From Peterkaempfera griseoplana (GTDB lineage: Bacteria > Actinomycetota > Actinomycetes > Streptomycetales > Streptomycetaceae), in contig NZ_LIQR01000047.1 in assembly GCF_001418575.1 (NCBI RefSeq), forward strand, positions 1-64,000: a stretch of 64,000 bases of DNA, given 5' to 3'. The notes beneath the pieces were generated by a model, which worked only from the letters and a program-made list of their open reading frames with translations, did not search any database and had not been told where the DNA came from. A program made the position numbers and the translations under genes. Shown here piece by piece: positions 1 to 8,407 of the stretch (the first letter of the stretch is position 1; the number at the start of each line of letters is the position of its first letter).

Positions 1-377
1 GGGTGCGGGGAGCGGCGCAGGGCGGGCAGGAAGGCGTTGGTCACGGCCACCACCGCGAACACGTTGGTTTCGTACGTGCGGCGGAACTCCTCGACGTCCG
101 TGTGGGCCGGCGGGGCCGGGGACAGGGAGATTCCGGCGTTGTTGACCAGGACGTCCAGGCGCTCGACCTGGGCGGCGGCCTCGGCGACGCTGTCCGGATC
201 CGTCACGTCGAGGGTCAGCGGACGGGCGCCGGCGCCGATCTCCTCAACGGTCCGCCGCCCGCGACCGGCGTCCCGGGCGCCCACGTACACGGTGAGGCCC
301 TCGGCCGCGAGCAGCCGGGCGATGTGCTTGCCGATGCCCTTGTTGGCACCGGTGACCAGAGCTGTGGGTGCGTTCAT
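1..377 (-). CDS. SDR family oxidoreductase, N-terminal part
   Basis: Short-chain dehydrogenase/reductase, predicted NAD(P)-dependent and cytosolic; the substrate is unknown. The gene starts at an ATG at 377 and runs off the left edge, so only about 125 residues are seen. Near the N-terminus is the Rossmann glycine motif TGANKGIG, later the LDVTD acidic turn and the NNAG motif of classical SDRs. The catalytic Tyr-x-x-x-Lys lies outside the window. It is divergent from a decayed MmyB-type regulator about 75 bp away, an arrangement common in actinomycetes where the regulator controls the reductase. Confidence 0.85.
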   Translation of the reverse strand, partial: MNAPTALVTGANKGIGKHIARLLAAEGLTVYVGARDAGRGRRTVEEIGAGARPLTLDVTDPDSVAEAAAQVERLDVLVNNAGISLSPAPPAHTDVEEFRRTYETNVFAVVAVTNAFLPALRRSPH

Positions 378-450
378 GACGACCACGGTCGCCCGGCGGC
401 AGGTGCCTCGCCAGGGTCAACCTGTACCAGGCAGCGGAGGCGGGGGCGGG

Positions 451-850
451 ATGCCACGGCAGGAGCCGGCCCACCACCTTCGGGAGCGCCGGGCATGCCT
501 GCGTCCGCACGAGATGGGCCTGAAGGAGACGGGCACCGCTCGCCGCACACAGGGCCTCCGCCGCGACGAGGTGGCGGAACTCGCCCACATGCCGGTCGAC
601 TACCGCACGCAACTGGATCCGGGCCGAGGGCCGCGGCCCTCGGCCCGGATCCTGGACGCGCTGGCGCGGGTGCTGCGGCGCACACCGGCGGAGCGCAGCC
701 ATCTGTTCCGGCTGGCGGGATCGAGCCCTCGCCCGGCACCGGCGCCATGCGGTAGGTCCGCCCCCACGTGGCCCGGATGCTGAAACGGCTGCCGGAGACC
801 GGCGACCTCGGGAGCGGCACGGCGAACCTGGCCCGGCGCCGCTTCCTGAG
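451..850 (+). pseudogene. decayed MmyB-type XRE regulator
   Basis: The frame starting near 451 reads like the N-terminal helix-turn-helix of MmyB-like actinobacterial regulators: LRRDEVAELAHMPVDYRTQL, then RGPRPSARILDALARVL and AERSHLFRLAG. After about 740 the frame is lost. The next recognisable stretch (HVARMLKRLPET, from about 760) is in another frame and the ligand-binding half cannot be followed. A frameshifted, probably inactive gene is the simplest reading. It is divergent from the SDR at the left edge. Confidence 0.6.
615..652. repeat. 38-bp perfect palindrome
   Basis: Two 19-base arms with no spacer are exact reverse complements, beginning and ending with a GGATCC hexamer and centred between 633 and 634. 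The palindrome lies in the helix-turn-helix coding remnant, over the segment DPGRGPRPSARI. Family members are GC-rich here, so part of the symmetry may be chance, but a complete 38-bp match is unusual. Confidence 0.9.
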
Positions 851-1247
851 CCAGGGCGAGTGCATGCCACCTCCGCCGCCGAGGAGTCCGGGGGCACGGT
901 GGTGGCACAGGCTGGGTCACCACCGTCACAGGGCTCGGGCGCCCGGCCCAGCTCACCGCGCTCGGCAATGGTCTCGTCTCCCCCACCAAGCCGAACCTCG
1001 CACCGCCGCGACGGACGCGAACTGTACGGCGAGCCGGACGACGTCAAGCCGCCGCTTCCCGGTGAGATGCATCCCGCCCCGCGGGGCACCGCCGTATCCC
1101 TGACGACTTCGCCCGGCTCGTGTTCGGCGACGGCCGCCCCTTCGCTGCGGGTCCCCGCTGACGGGCCCGGCCCGTCGCGGAGCCGCGCTGCCCGGTCCGG
1201 CGGCGGGGACGGAGCCGGTACCGGGCGGGTCCGGGCGCCGCAGAGGG
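851..1247. other. no recognisable gene
   Basis: Downstream of the decayed regulator. Several frames are open only because the base composition is extreme. A short stretch around 1100-1140 (plus strand) reads DDFARLVFGDGRP and may be a further coding remnant, but I cannot assign it. Confidence 0.5.
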
Positions 1248-2042
1248 TCAGACCAGGCTCTCACCGCCGTCGACGGTGAGGAGCTGGCCGGTGACGTAGT
1301 TGTTGGCCATGAGGAACAGGGCTGCGGCGGCGGCTTCCTCGGCGGTGCCGACGCGGCCCAGCGGAGCGGTCGATCCCGCCGCAGCGACCGCGCTGTCCGA
1401 GTCCAGCCCCGGCACCGAGCGCAGGAGCGGGGTGTCGATCCGGCCGAAACGGACGGCGTTGACGCGCAACCGCGCGGGTGCCAGCTCCACGGCGAGGGCC
1501 TTGGTGAGCGTCTCCACCGCGCCCACCGCCGATATCAGGGCGGACAAGCCCGGGACGGGACGGCTCGTGAGGATGCCCGAGGTGAGCGTGAGCGAGCCGC
1601 CGGCGGGAAGCCGGTTCGCCACCACGCGCGCGGCGCTGAACGCCCCCTGGACGCGGGCGTCGATGGCCGCCCTGACCTCGTCGGCCGTCAGGTCGGTCAC
1701 CAGGCCGGCCCCGCCCATGCCGCCCGCGGTGACGAGCACGTGGTCGACGTGGCCCGCCCTGTCGAACGCCTCGATGAGGGTCCGTTCGTCACCGCCGTCG
1801 CCCGCGACACCCAGCACGGCGTTGTCGGGGTCCTCGGCCCTTCCCGCCTCGCTCACCCGCGCGACGGCGGTCTTCAGCCGGCCGGGGTCGCGCCCGACCA
1901 GCACCACGCGGGCGCCGACCGAACGCAGCAGCGCGCCCGCCGCCAGCCCGATGCCCGAGGTGCCGCCGACGAGGACGGCGGTCGTGCCGGACAGGGCACT
2001 CGTCAGCGGCGAACGGACGGGAATGGACGTCGCAGTGCTCAT
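1248..2042 (-). CDS. atypical SDR family protein
   Basis: A 264-residue Rossmann-fold SDR. The cofactor motif GGTSGIGLAAG lies near residue 26, and VTAGG stands where NNAG is expected. The C-terminal part (VRFGRIDTPLL, then YVTGQLLTVDGGESLV) is typical of SDRs. The region that should carry Tyr-x-x-x-Lys reads LSALISAVGAVETLTKAL, with neither the tyrosine nor the lysine, so normal SDR chemistry is doubtful. It is divergent from a TetR gene, and a near-palindromic operator lies 21 bp upstream of its start. It is probably the main target of that repressor. Confidence 0.85.
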   Translation of the reverse strand: MSTATSIPVRSPLTSALSGTTAVLVGGTSGIGLAAGALLRSVGARVVLVGRDPGRLKTAVARVSEAGRAEDPDNAVLGVAGDGGDERTLIEAFDRAGHVDHVLVTAGGMGGAGLVTDLTADEVRAAIDARVQGAFSAARVVANRLPAGGSLTLTSGILTSRPVPGLSALISAVGAVETLTKALAVELAPARLRVNAVRFGRIDTPLLRSVPGLDSDSAVAAAGSTAPLGRVGTAEEAAAAALFLMANNYVTGQLLTVDGGESLV

Positions 2043-2062
2043 GGGAGAGCCTCTCAGTCGAC

Positions 2063-2136
2063 TAAACCATCTGGTTGTTTTACTGACGGAAGCGATACTG
2101 CGCCGGCGGAGGGCGCGGAGTCAACCGGATGGTTTA
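2063..2136. promoter_or_regulatory. paired TetR-type operators
   Basis: Two copies of one 14-bp element face each other: TAAACCATCTGGTT at 2063-2076 and AACCGGATGGTTTA at 2123-2136. Each is internally near-palindromic (AACC-N4-GGTT). One sits just upstream of the SDR start and the other ends 9 bp before the TetR start, so a repressor bound at both would control both genes. Confidence 0.75.
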
Positions 2137-2145
2137 ATTGACGCC

Positions 2146-2754
2146 ATGGCCTATGACGCGGAGGACACCAGACGGCGGATCTTCGCCGCCGCCAGCGCCG
2201 AGTTCGCCGACCACGGCCTCGCCGGGGCGAGGGTGGACCGGATCGCGACGGCCGCGCGGGCCAACAAACAGGCCATCTACCTGTACTTCGGCTGCAAGGA
2301 ACGCCTCTTCGCCGCCGTCCTGCGGGCGAAGCTGGAGGAGCTCTGCGGCACCGTCAGCATCGATCCGGACGCGGTGGCCGAGTCGGTGGGCCGGATCTTC
2401 GACTGGTACCAGGACCACCCCGAGCTGATCAGGCTTCTGCTCTGGGACTCGCTGGAGGTCTGCGACGATCCCGACAACGAGAGGGAGCGCCGCGATGCCT
2501 TCCGCGGGAACGTCAGGCAGTTGGCGGGCACGGACCCGGCCGCCCCGCCGGACACCGGGCGCGTCCGCGCCGCCCAGGACCTGCTCTTCACCCTCATGGG
2601 ACTCATCGCCTGGAACTTCGCGGTGCCCAGGATGTGCCGCATGGTCCTGGACGAGGAGAGCGAGGAGGCCGCCCTCGCCCGCCGCCGCAGGACGGTGATC
2701 GAAACCGCCCGCACCCTCGCCGCGCAGCATCTGCACAGCGGGCTCACGCGGTAG
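2146..2754 (+). CDS. TetR/AcrR family transcriptional regulator
   Basis: A 202-residue repressor. The N-terminal TetR helix-turn-helix spans about residues 7-55 (RIFAAASAEFADHGLAGARV, then ATAARANKQAIYLYFGCKE). The rest is an all-alpha ligand-binding domain (FDWYQDHPELIRLLLWDSLE). The ATG at 2146 is chosen because it immediately follows the operator and opens the family's normal N-terminus; the frame is open much further upstream but that part is not protein-like. It is predicted to repress itself and the divergent SDR. The inducer is unknown. Confidence 0.88.
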   Translation: MAYDAEDTRRRIFAAASAEFADHGLAGARVDRIATAARANKQAIYLYFGCKERLFAAVLRAKLEELCGTVSIDPDAVAESVGRIFDWYQDHPELIRLLLWDSLEVCDDPDNERERRDAFRGNVRQLAGTDPAAPPDTGRVRAAQDLLFTLMGLIAWNFAVPRMCRMVLDEESEEAALARRRRTVIETARTLAAQHLHSGLTR

Positions 2755-2886
2755 CGCCCGGGCGCGGCCCCCGCGACCGAGGGGGCGGACCCGGCCGAGC
2801 GGAAGATCCTCGGCCACGGGACCTTCCAGATCGTCGAGGCCCACAACGCCACCTGCGCGGTGCGCGCCGCGGCCGGGACCCTCGCG

Positions 2887-4125
2887 CTATCGGCCTCCTG
2901 TGCCTGGCTCGCCCTGGCGGTGTCGAAGTTCCGAGGTCCAGTAGGCGAGCGCGACCACCGGGAGTGCGGCGCCCAGGAGGGTGAGGCCGGTCCAGCCGGC
3001 AGCGTGGAAGACGATGGATCCGAGCTGCGATCCTGCCGCGCCGCCGACGAAGAACATGGCGATGAAGGCGCTGTTCAGACGGGCGCGGGCGGTGGCGTCG
3101 AGCTGGTAGACGGTGTGCTGGCCGAGGATGAGCGTGGTCTGTACGGCCATGTCGATCAGGATGGCGGCCAGAGCGATCAGCACGACGCTGTGCCCGCCCA
3201 GACCCGCGATCGCGAAGGCCAGGGCAGCGACCACGAAGGCGGCCGCGGTCATGGGACGTACCAGTCCCCGGTCGGCCCAGTGGCCCGCGAACGGCGCGAC
3301 GGCCGCCCCCGCCGCACCGACGAGGGCGAAGAGACCGACCCCGACCTGGGAGTAGTGGAAGCCGGGGCCGGTCAGAACGAACGAGACCGTGGTCCAGAAG
3401 GCGCTGAACGCACCGAACATCGCCGCCTGGTACAGGCTGCGGCGCAGCAGCGCGGGGTGCGTGCGCACCAGCGCGGCGGTGGAGCGCAGGACGTGGTGGT
3501 ACGGCATGGACGTGGTGGGAGCGTGCTTCGGCAGGGCGGCGCGCAGTGCCACTGCGAGTACGGCCATCAGCGCGGCCGAGCCGAGGAAGACGGTGCGCCA
3601 GCCGGCGAGGTCGGAGACCAGGCTGCTCAGGGTGCGGGACAGCAGGATTCCGGTGAGCAGACCGCTCATCACCCGGCCGACGATGCGGCCGCGGGCGTGG
3701 TCGGGGGCGAGGCTCGCGGCGAAGGGCACCAGGACCTGCGCGACGACCGAGGTGGCGCCGCTGATCAGGGAGGCGATCAGCAGCATGGGGAAACTGGTGG
3801 CGAGCCCGGCCGCGACGAGGGCGAGCGTCGTGACCGTGAGCAGGGCGCTGATCAGATTGCGCTTCTCCAGCCGGTCGCCGAGGGGGACCAGGAAGAGCAT
3901 GCCGATCACATAGCCGGTCTGGGTCAGTGTGATCAGGGTTCCGGCGGTGGCGGTGCCGGTGTGGAACACGTCGCTCAGCGAGGACAGCAGGGGTTGTGCG
4001 TAGTAGAGGTTGGCGACGGTCATGCCGGACGCGACGGCCATGAGCGCGACCAGCCAGCCGGGCACTCCCGGAGCGGCCTTGGAGGGAGCGCGCAGGGACA
4101 GCGGAAGTTCGGGTGTGGCGGACAC
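2887..4125 (-). CDS. MFS transporter (drug/metabolite efflux type)
   Basis: An integral membrane carrier of about 412 residues with roughly twelve hydrophobic segments, of the major facilitator superfamily. Supporting features are the N-terminal PGWLVALMAVASGMTVANLYY segment, the loop after TM2 (PLGDRLEKRNLI, a form of the MFS motif A) and a second-half repeat (HWADRGLVRPM). It is probably a proton-driven exporter. The start is taken at GTG 4125 because GAAAGG precedes it by 5 bp. An upstream GTG at 4173 would add 16 residues. It converges with the TetR gene. Confidence 0.85.
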   Translation of the reverse strand: MSATPELPLSLRAPSKAAPGVPGWLVALMAVASGMTVANLYYAQPLLSSLSDVFHTGTATAGTLITLTQTGYVIGMLFLVPLGDRLEKRNLISALLTVTTLALVAAGLATSFPMLLIASLISGATSVVAQVLVPFAASLAPDHARGRIVGRVMSGLLTGILLSRTLSSLVSDLAGWRTVFLGSAALMAVLAVALRAALPKHAPTTSMPYHHVLRSTAALVRTHPALLRRSLYQAAMFGAFSAFWTTVSFVLTGPGFHYSQVGVGLFALVGAAGAAVAPFAGHWADRGLVRPMTAAAFVVAALAFAIAGLGGHSVVLIALAAILIDMAVQTTLILGQHTVYQLDATARARLNSAFIAMFFVGGAAGSQLGSIVFHAAGWTGLTLLGAALPVVALAYWTSELRHRQGEPGTGGR

Positions 4126-4519
4126 AGGCACCTTTCTTCGTCGGGGACCAGAGCACTGATCCGTTGCGGGCACCTTCTTGTTCGCGGCGACGGATCGGAG
4201 TGTCGGTCGTCCCCATCAAAGCGGGGCAGGTCCGCCCGGCGTGCACCGGGAGTGCGCCGGCCTTGTCCTGACAGCGCACCACCGCCTTCCGCCTCCGAAG
4301 CGGCCCGGGCTTCGGCGGATCGGTGGCGGCAGGCCTCCCCGGAGCGCAGGCGAATCAATGGCCCGCAGGCGGCGACCGCAGGTCGCCGGGCGCGGCGGCC
4401 TGCCGGCCGGCCGGCTCGGCCTGTGCACTCGGGTGGTACCCCGCGCCTTCACCTGGACCGTCGGCTCCGCCGCACGGCGGCGTCCGTCCTCGGGGGTGAG
4501 GGCGCGGGGTCGGCCCGGC
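4126..4519. other. no recognisable gene
   Basis: Intergenic stretch between the MFS gene start and the end of the esterase gene. No conserved protein reading, RNA or repeat was seen. It must hold the MFS promoter. Confidence 0.5.
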
Positions 4520-5836
4520 TCAGCGGTGGCACTCCAGAGCGGACAGGTCGACGGCGTCGGCCATGGCCTGCATGCCCTTGTCGTTGGGGTGGAGGTGGTC
4601 GCCGCCGTCGAAGAACGGCAGTATCTCCTGGTGGTCGTACGGATTGCGGGTGAGCGCGTCGAAGTCCGTCACGGCGTCGAACTCGCCGCTGTTCCTGATC
4701 CAGTCGTTGACGCCCTGGCGTACGGCTTCGCCGGCGGTGTCGTACTCCGACCAGCCCTTGTACGGCATGACGGTCGCGCCGACGACGCACTTGCCCGCCG
4801 CGTGCGCCCGGTCGATGATCTGCCGGTAGCCGGCGACCAGGTCGTCCACCGTGACGCCGGTGTGGGCCTTGAGGTCGTTGATGCCCTCGAGCAGGAACAC
4901 CGTGCCGACCCCGGGCTGGGAGAGCACATCGCGCTGGAGTCTGTTCAGGGCGGCCTGCCCGTTGCCGTCCGCGAGGACCTTGTTGCCCGAGATCCCCTCG
5001 TTCGCCACACCCTTCACCGTGACACCGGATGCGGCCTGGAGCCGCCGGGAGAGATAGTCGGGCCAGCGGCGGTTCTGGTCCGTGGTCGATGCCCATCCGT
5101 CGGTGATGGAGTCGCCGAGTGCCACCACCGAGCCCACCGCCGTGGAGGTGTCCACGCTCACGGCGTCCAGCCAGTACCAGGAGCCCATCGGATCCGTCCA
5201 GTTGACCGCGCCCTCCTCGGCGGCGTGGTCGCCCGCGGCAGCGTAGGAGGTCTGCATGGCCATGCCGTGGCCGGTCGTCGGTCCCTGGGCTCCCGTCACA
5301 TACAGGCTGACGACGAGATTGCTCTGGGCGGCGAGCGTCCCGGGCAGGGGGTCGCTGAGCACGGTCGCACCGGCCGGAACGGTGACCGACGGCTGCCCGC
5401 CGAACGACAGCCGGCGGTTGGTGCCGTGGACCAGCTCCGCGCCTTGCTGCTGCAGCCCGGCGTAGGCGCTGGCGAAGGTCACCGGGTGGTCCCCGAAGGC
5501 ATTGGTCAGGCGGATGCGCATGTCGGTGCCGCCGACGCTGGTGCGGACGATCAGCCGGTAGCTGCGGTCGGCGGGTCCGGCGCCCTGCCTGTCGGCGCTG
5601 GCCCCCCAGGTGACCACGGAGTGCCGTCCCCGACCTGCCGCGTCCGCCGCCGCCTCTGTCCCGATCTGCTGCTGCGCCTGCGCTGTCGGTGCGGCGGACT
5701 GCCGTGCCTGCGCCGCCGACGGGGCGGTCAGCGGGAGGCAGAGGGCCGTGACCAGCGCGGAGACGGCACCCAGCACGCGGCGCCGGGACATGGGCCGTAC
5801 GCGCCGTTCGCGGGGGTACACCGTGCGGGCGCTCAT
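4520..5836 (-). CDS. secreted SGNH/GDSL-family hydrolase
   Basis: A 438-residue secreted esterase of the SGNH superfamily. An RRRV-containing signal peptide (about residues 14-45) leads to a beta-rich N-terminal domain and then the hydrolase domain. The four blocks are visible: GDSIT (nucleophile Ser), GISGN, LEGINDL (the G-x-N-D block) and DHLHPND with the catalytic Asp and His. Related secreted enzymes remove acetyl groups from plant polysaccharides, which fits the location but is inference. The ATG overlaps the stop of the GH95 gene by four bases (ATGA) and is preceded by GAGGAG, so translation is probably coupled. Confidence 0.88.
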   Translation of the reverse strand: MSARTVYPRERRVRPMSRRRVLGAVSALVTALCLPLTAPSAAQARQSAAPTAQAQQQIGTEAAADAAGRGRHSVVTWGASADRQGAGPADRSYRLIVRTSVGGTDMRIRLTNAFGDHPVTFASAYAGLQQQGAELVHGTNRRLSFGGQPSVTVPAGATVLSDPLPGTLAAQSNLVVSLYVTGAQGPTTGHGMAMQTSYAAAGDHAAEEGAVNWTDPMGSWYWLDAVSVDTSTAVGSVVALGDSITDGWASTTDQNRRWPDYLSRRLQAASGVTVKGVANEGISGNKVLADGNGQAALNRLQRDVLSQPGVGTVFLLEGINDLKAHTGVTVDDLVAGYRQIIDRAHAAGKCVVGATVMPYKGWSEYDTAGEAVRQGVNDWIRNSGEFDAVTDFDALTRNPYDHQEILPFFDGGDHLHPNDKGMQAMADAVDLSALECHR

Positions 5837-8280
5837 CCGAAGCTCCTCAACGTGACGGACTCACCGGGCTGGAGGCTGATCTGCTGCGAGGCTCCGCCGG
5901 CGACGACGGTCGTGGTGCGGCCGCCCACGCTCGTCAGCGTCGCCCGGGTGACCTTGCCGTTCTTCCAGCTGAGGGCGGCGACGAAGCCGCCGCGGACGCC
6001 CACCCCGGAGACCGAGCCGGAGGCCGCCCAGGCGGTGGGCAGCGCGGGCAGCAGCTCGACGTGGCCCGGCCGCGAGTAGACCAGCATCTCGATGACCGCG
6101 GACGGGGTGCCAAAGTTCGCGTCGATCTGGAAGATGCCACGGCCCTGCTCGACCTGGTAGATGTCGAAAAGGTTCATCGCACTGCCGTTGCTGCCGTCCA
6201 CCGAGGGCTTCAAGTTGTGCACGACGAGCTGGTAGGCCTTCTCCGCGTCCTTCAGTCGTGCCCAGCACAGGCTGCGCCAGGCGTTGGCCCAGCCGAAGCT
6301 GTCCATGCCGCGCGCGGTGAGGAGGGCCGTCGCGCCGTCGAGGATGTCCTTGGGGGTGGAGGCGTCAGGACGGATCCGGTCGCCGGGGAAGAGGCCGAAC
6401 AGCGGGGAGAGGTGCCGGTGAGTGGTCTCACCGAGGTTGTCCGGGGACATCCACTCCTCCAGCCAGCCGGTCGTGGGGCTGACCACGGGCAGGTACAGAC
6501 GTTCACGCAGACCGTCGACGGTCCTGCTGTGGTCGGCGTCCCTGCCGAGCACCCGGGTCGCGGTCCGGTAGTTGCCGAAGAGGCTCCACACCAGTTCCTG
6601 GGCGTAGGTGATGCCCTTGGCGTCGAGCGGTCCCTGCTCGGGTGACCAGTCGCTGTCGGCGATCAGCACCTCGCGCGGGGCGCCGGAGGCGTCGGTGACG
6701 GTGGTCGTGATGAGGCGGGCCTCCCAGAACTGCACGGCGCCCTTGATGAGGGGGTAGACCTTCTCGAGGTAGGCGCGGTCCTGGGTGTACTCGTAGTGCT
6801 CGAACAGGTTGTGGCAGAGCCAGGCGTTGCCGGCCGGATGCCACCACCAGCCGCCTCCGCCGTAGGGGTTGGTGGAGATGGCCACGGTCCAGCCGGCGAT
6901 TCTGCCGCTGGAGTTGCGGTATCTGTTGGTGGGGCTGTTGAACAGCCGCCGGGTGGCGTCCGTCCAGGACGGGAGCTGCGCGAGGCAGTAGTCCGCGAAG
7001 GCGTCGAAGCACTCGGACAGGCCCGCCCGGTCGGCCATCCAGTAGTTCATCTGGATGTTGATGTCGGTGTGGTAGTCGCCCATCCAGTCCGGGTCGTTGC
7101 CGTCCAGCCAGGGGCCCTGGAGGCCCATCGGCAGGCTGCCCCGCGATCCGGAGATCATCAGGTAGCGGCCGAACTGCAGGTAGGCGGCCTCGAGCTCCGG
7201 GTCGGGGACGTCGTCCCGGTAGCGTGCCTGCACCCTTTCCCAGGTGTCCAGTTCGCGCTGTGCGGCGGAGGACGTGCCGAGGTCGAGTTCCAGCTGTGCG
7301 AACAGCGGGCGGAAGTCGGCCACATGGGTGTGCAGCAGGGTGCTCGCGGAGTGGCCGGCGGCGTTGCGGACCTTGGTGACGGCGAGGTGCTGCGGATCCA
7401 CGGACGGGCTGCGGAAGCCGGTGGCCGGGTCGGGCGCGTAGTCGGTGCCGCCGCTGACGACGACGGTGAGGTCTCTGCAGCCGCTGAAGGAGATCGACCC
7501 GCCGTCGACGGTGACCTTTCCGGTGCTGCTGGAGGCGGTGACGGCGGCGCCGTACTTCAGACCGTTGGCGAAGGAGCCGCCGAACGACGCACAGCGCCCC
7601 GCGCTGACGGTGGTGGACTCGCCGTGGGTACCGGCGAGGGAGACGGTGCCGGTGTAGGCGCCACCGCCCTGCTGGGTGAAGTGGAGGACGATGACGTCAT
7701 CGGGCCGGCTGGCGAAGATCTGCCGCCGGTAGGTGACGCCGGAGATGTCGTACGAGGCGCTGACCAGGCCCTGGGCCAGGTCGAGGGAGCGCCGGTAGTT
7801 GTTGACGGAGCCCAGGTCGTGGTCGGGGATGTCGACGGTGAGCTCGGCAAGCAGGGTCAGGGAGCCGAAGTCGTCGCGCCCGTAGGGGAACTGGCCGTCG
7901 CTCTGCAGCGTGTCGTTGGGACCTCCGGTCCACAGGGTGGCGTCGGTGATGGTCAGGAGTTCACTGGCGGGGTCGTTGCCCGTGAGTGCCCCGAGGCGTC
8001 CGTTGCCGACCGGAAGCCCCTGCTCGATCATCGAGCCGGAGGAGCCGGGAGCCTGCCACCACAGCAGGTTCTTCGCAGCGTCGGCCGCGGTGAGCATGGG
8101 CGACTCGGTGGGGCGCAGCGGCGCCGCCGAGGCGGTGAAGGCGGGCAGACCACCGAGGGCGGTGGCCGCGCCGACCGCGGCGGCGAGCGTGAGGAAGCCT
8201 CTGCGGCCTGGTCGGTTGTCGCGCGATTCGGTGTCCTGGATGTCCACGGGGTGCACTCCCTGTCCGGGGGAACGGCTCAT
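5833..8280 (-). CDS. secreted GH95 glycosidase (alpha-L-fucosidase/alpha-L-galactosidase family)
   Basis: An 815-residue glycoside hydrolase family 95 enzyme. A twin-arginine leader (GRRGFLTLAAAVGAA, residues 26-50) predicts Tat export. The N-terminal GH95 beta-domain begins LLWWQAPGSSG...GLPVGNGRLGAL. The alpha/alpha barrel holds DINIQMNYW, the Asn-x-Asn region that activates water in this inverting family, and near the C-terminus QIDANFG. Family members cleave terminal alpha-L-fucose or alpha-L-galactose; which one cannot be told from this sequence. It precedes the esterase with overlapping stop and start codons and follows GH27 across a hairpin. Confidence 0.9.
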   Translation of the reverse strand: MSRSPGQGVHPVDIQDTESRDNRPGRRGFLTLAAAVGAATALGGLPAFTASAAPLRPTESPMLTAADAAKNLLWWQAPGSSGSMIEQGLPVGNGRLGALTGNDPASELLTITDATLWTGGPNDTLQSDGQFPYGRDDFGSLTLLAELTVDIPDHDLGSVNNYRRSLDLAQGLVSASYDISGVTYRRQIFASRPDDVIVLHFTQQGGGAYTGTVSLAGTHGESTTVSAGRCASFGGSFANGLKYGAAVTASSSTGKVTVDGGSISFSGCRDLTVVVSGGTDYAPDPATGFRSPSVDPQHLAVTKVRNAAGHSASTLLHTHVADFRPLFAQLELDLGTSSAAQRELDTWERVQARYRDDVPDPELEAAYLQFGRYLMISGSRGSLPMGLQGPWLDGNDPDWMGDYHTDINIQMNYWMADRAGLSECFDAFADYCLAQLPSWTDATRRLFNSPTNRYRNSSGRIAGWTVAISTNPYGGGGWWWHPAGNAWLCHNLFEHYEYTQDRAYLEKVYPLIKGAVQFWEARLITTTVTDASGAPREVLIADSDWSPEQGPLDAKGITYAQELVWSLFGNYRTATRVLGRDADHSRTVDGLRERLYLPVVSPTTGWLEEWMSPDNLGETTHRHLSPLFGLFPGDRIRPDASTPKDILDGATALLTARGMDSFGWANAWRSLCWARLKDAEKAYQLVVHNLKPSVDGSNGSAMNLFDIYQVEQGRGIFQIDANFGTPSAVIEMLVYSRPGHVELLPALPTAWAASGSVSGVGVRGGFVAALSWKNGKVTRATLTSVGGRTTTVVAGGASQQISLQPGESVTLRSFG

Positions 8281-8368
8281 GCGGGACCGGCGGGTGAGGA
8301 CCGCCGGGCTTTTCGTGGGGTACTGGGCGATGGTGGGGCGGGGGACGCCGGGAGGTGGGTCCCCCGCC

Positions 8369-8400
8369 TGCGGGGCCCTGTCGTGGGACCGGGCCCCGCA
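8369..8400 (-). terminator. hairpin between GH27 and GH95 genes
   Basis: A perfect 10-bp stem, TGCGGGGCCC (8369-8378) with GGGCCCCGCA (8391-8400), around a 12-base loop. It begins 8 bases past the GH27 stop codon on the transcribed strand. There is no U-tract, as is normal in streptomycetes. It could end or reduce transcription into GH95. Confidence 0.6.
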
Positions 8401-8407
8401 GGGTCCG

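Noticed and set aside
2815-2825. GGGACCTTC near 2817 as another copy of the island dyad
   Set aside because: Only one half-site matches, and it lies at the edge of a TetR/MFS convergent region, not upstream of a gene start.
2744-4282. A 512-residue open frame overlapping the MFS gene
   Set aside because: Arg/Pro/His-rich sequence out of phase with the clear 12-helix transporter.
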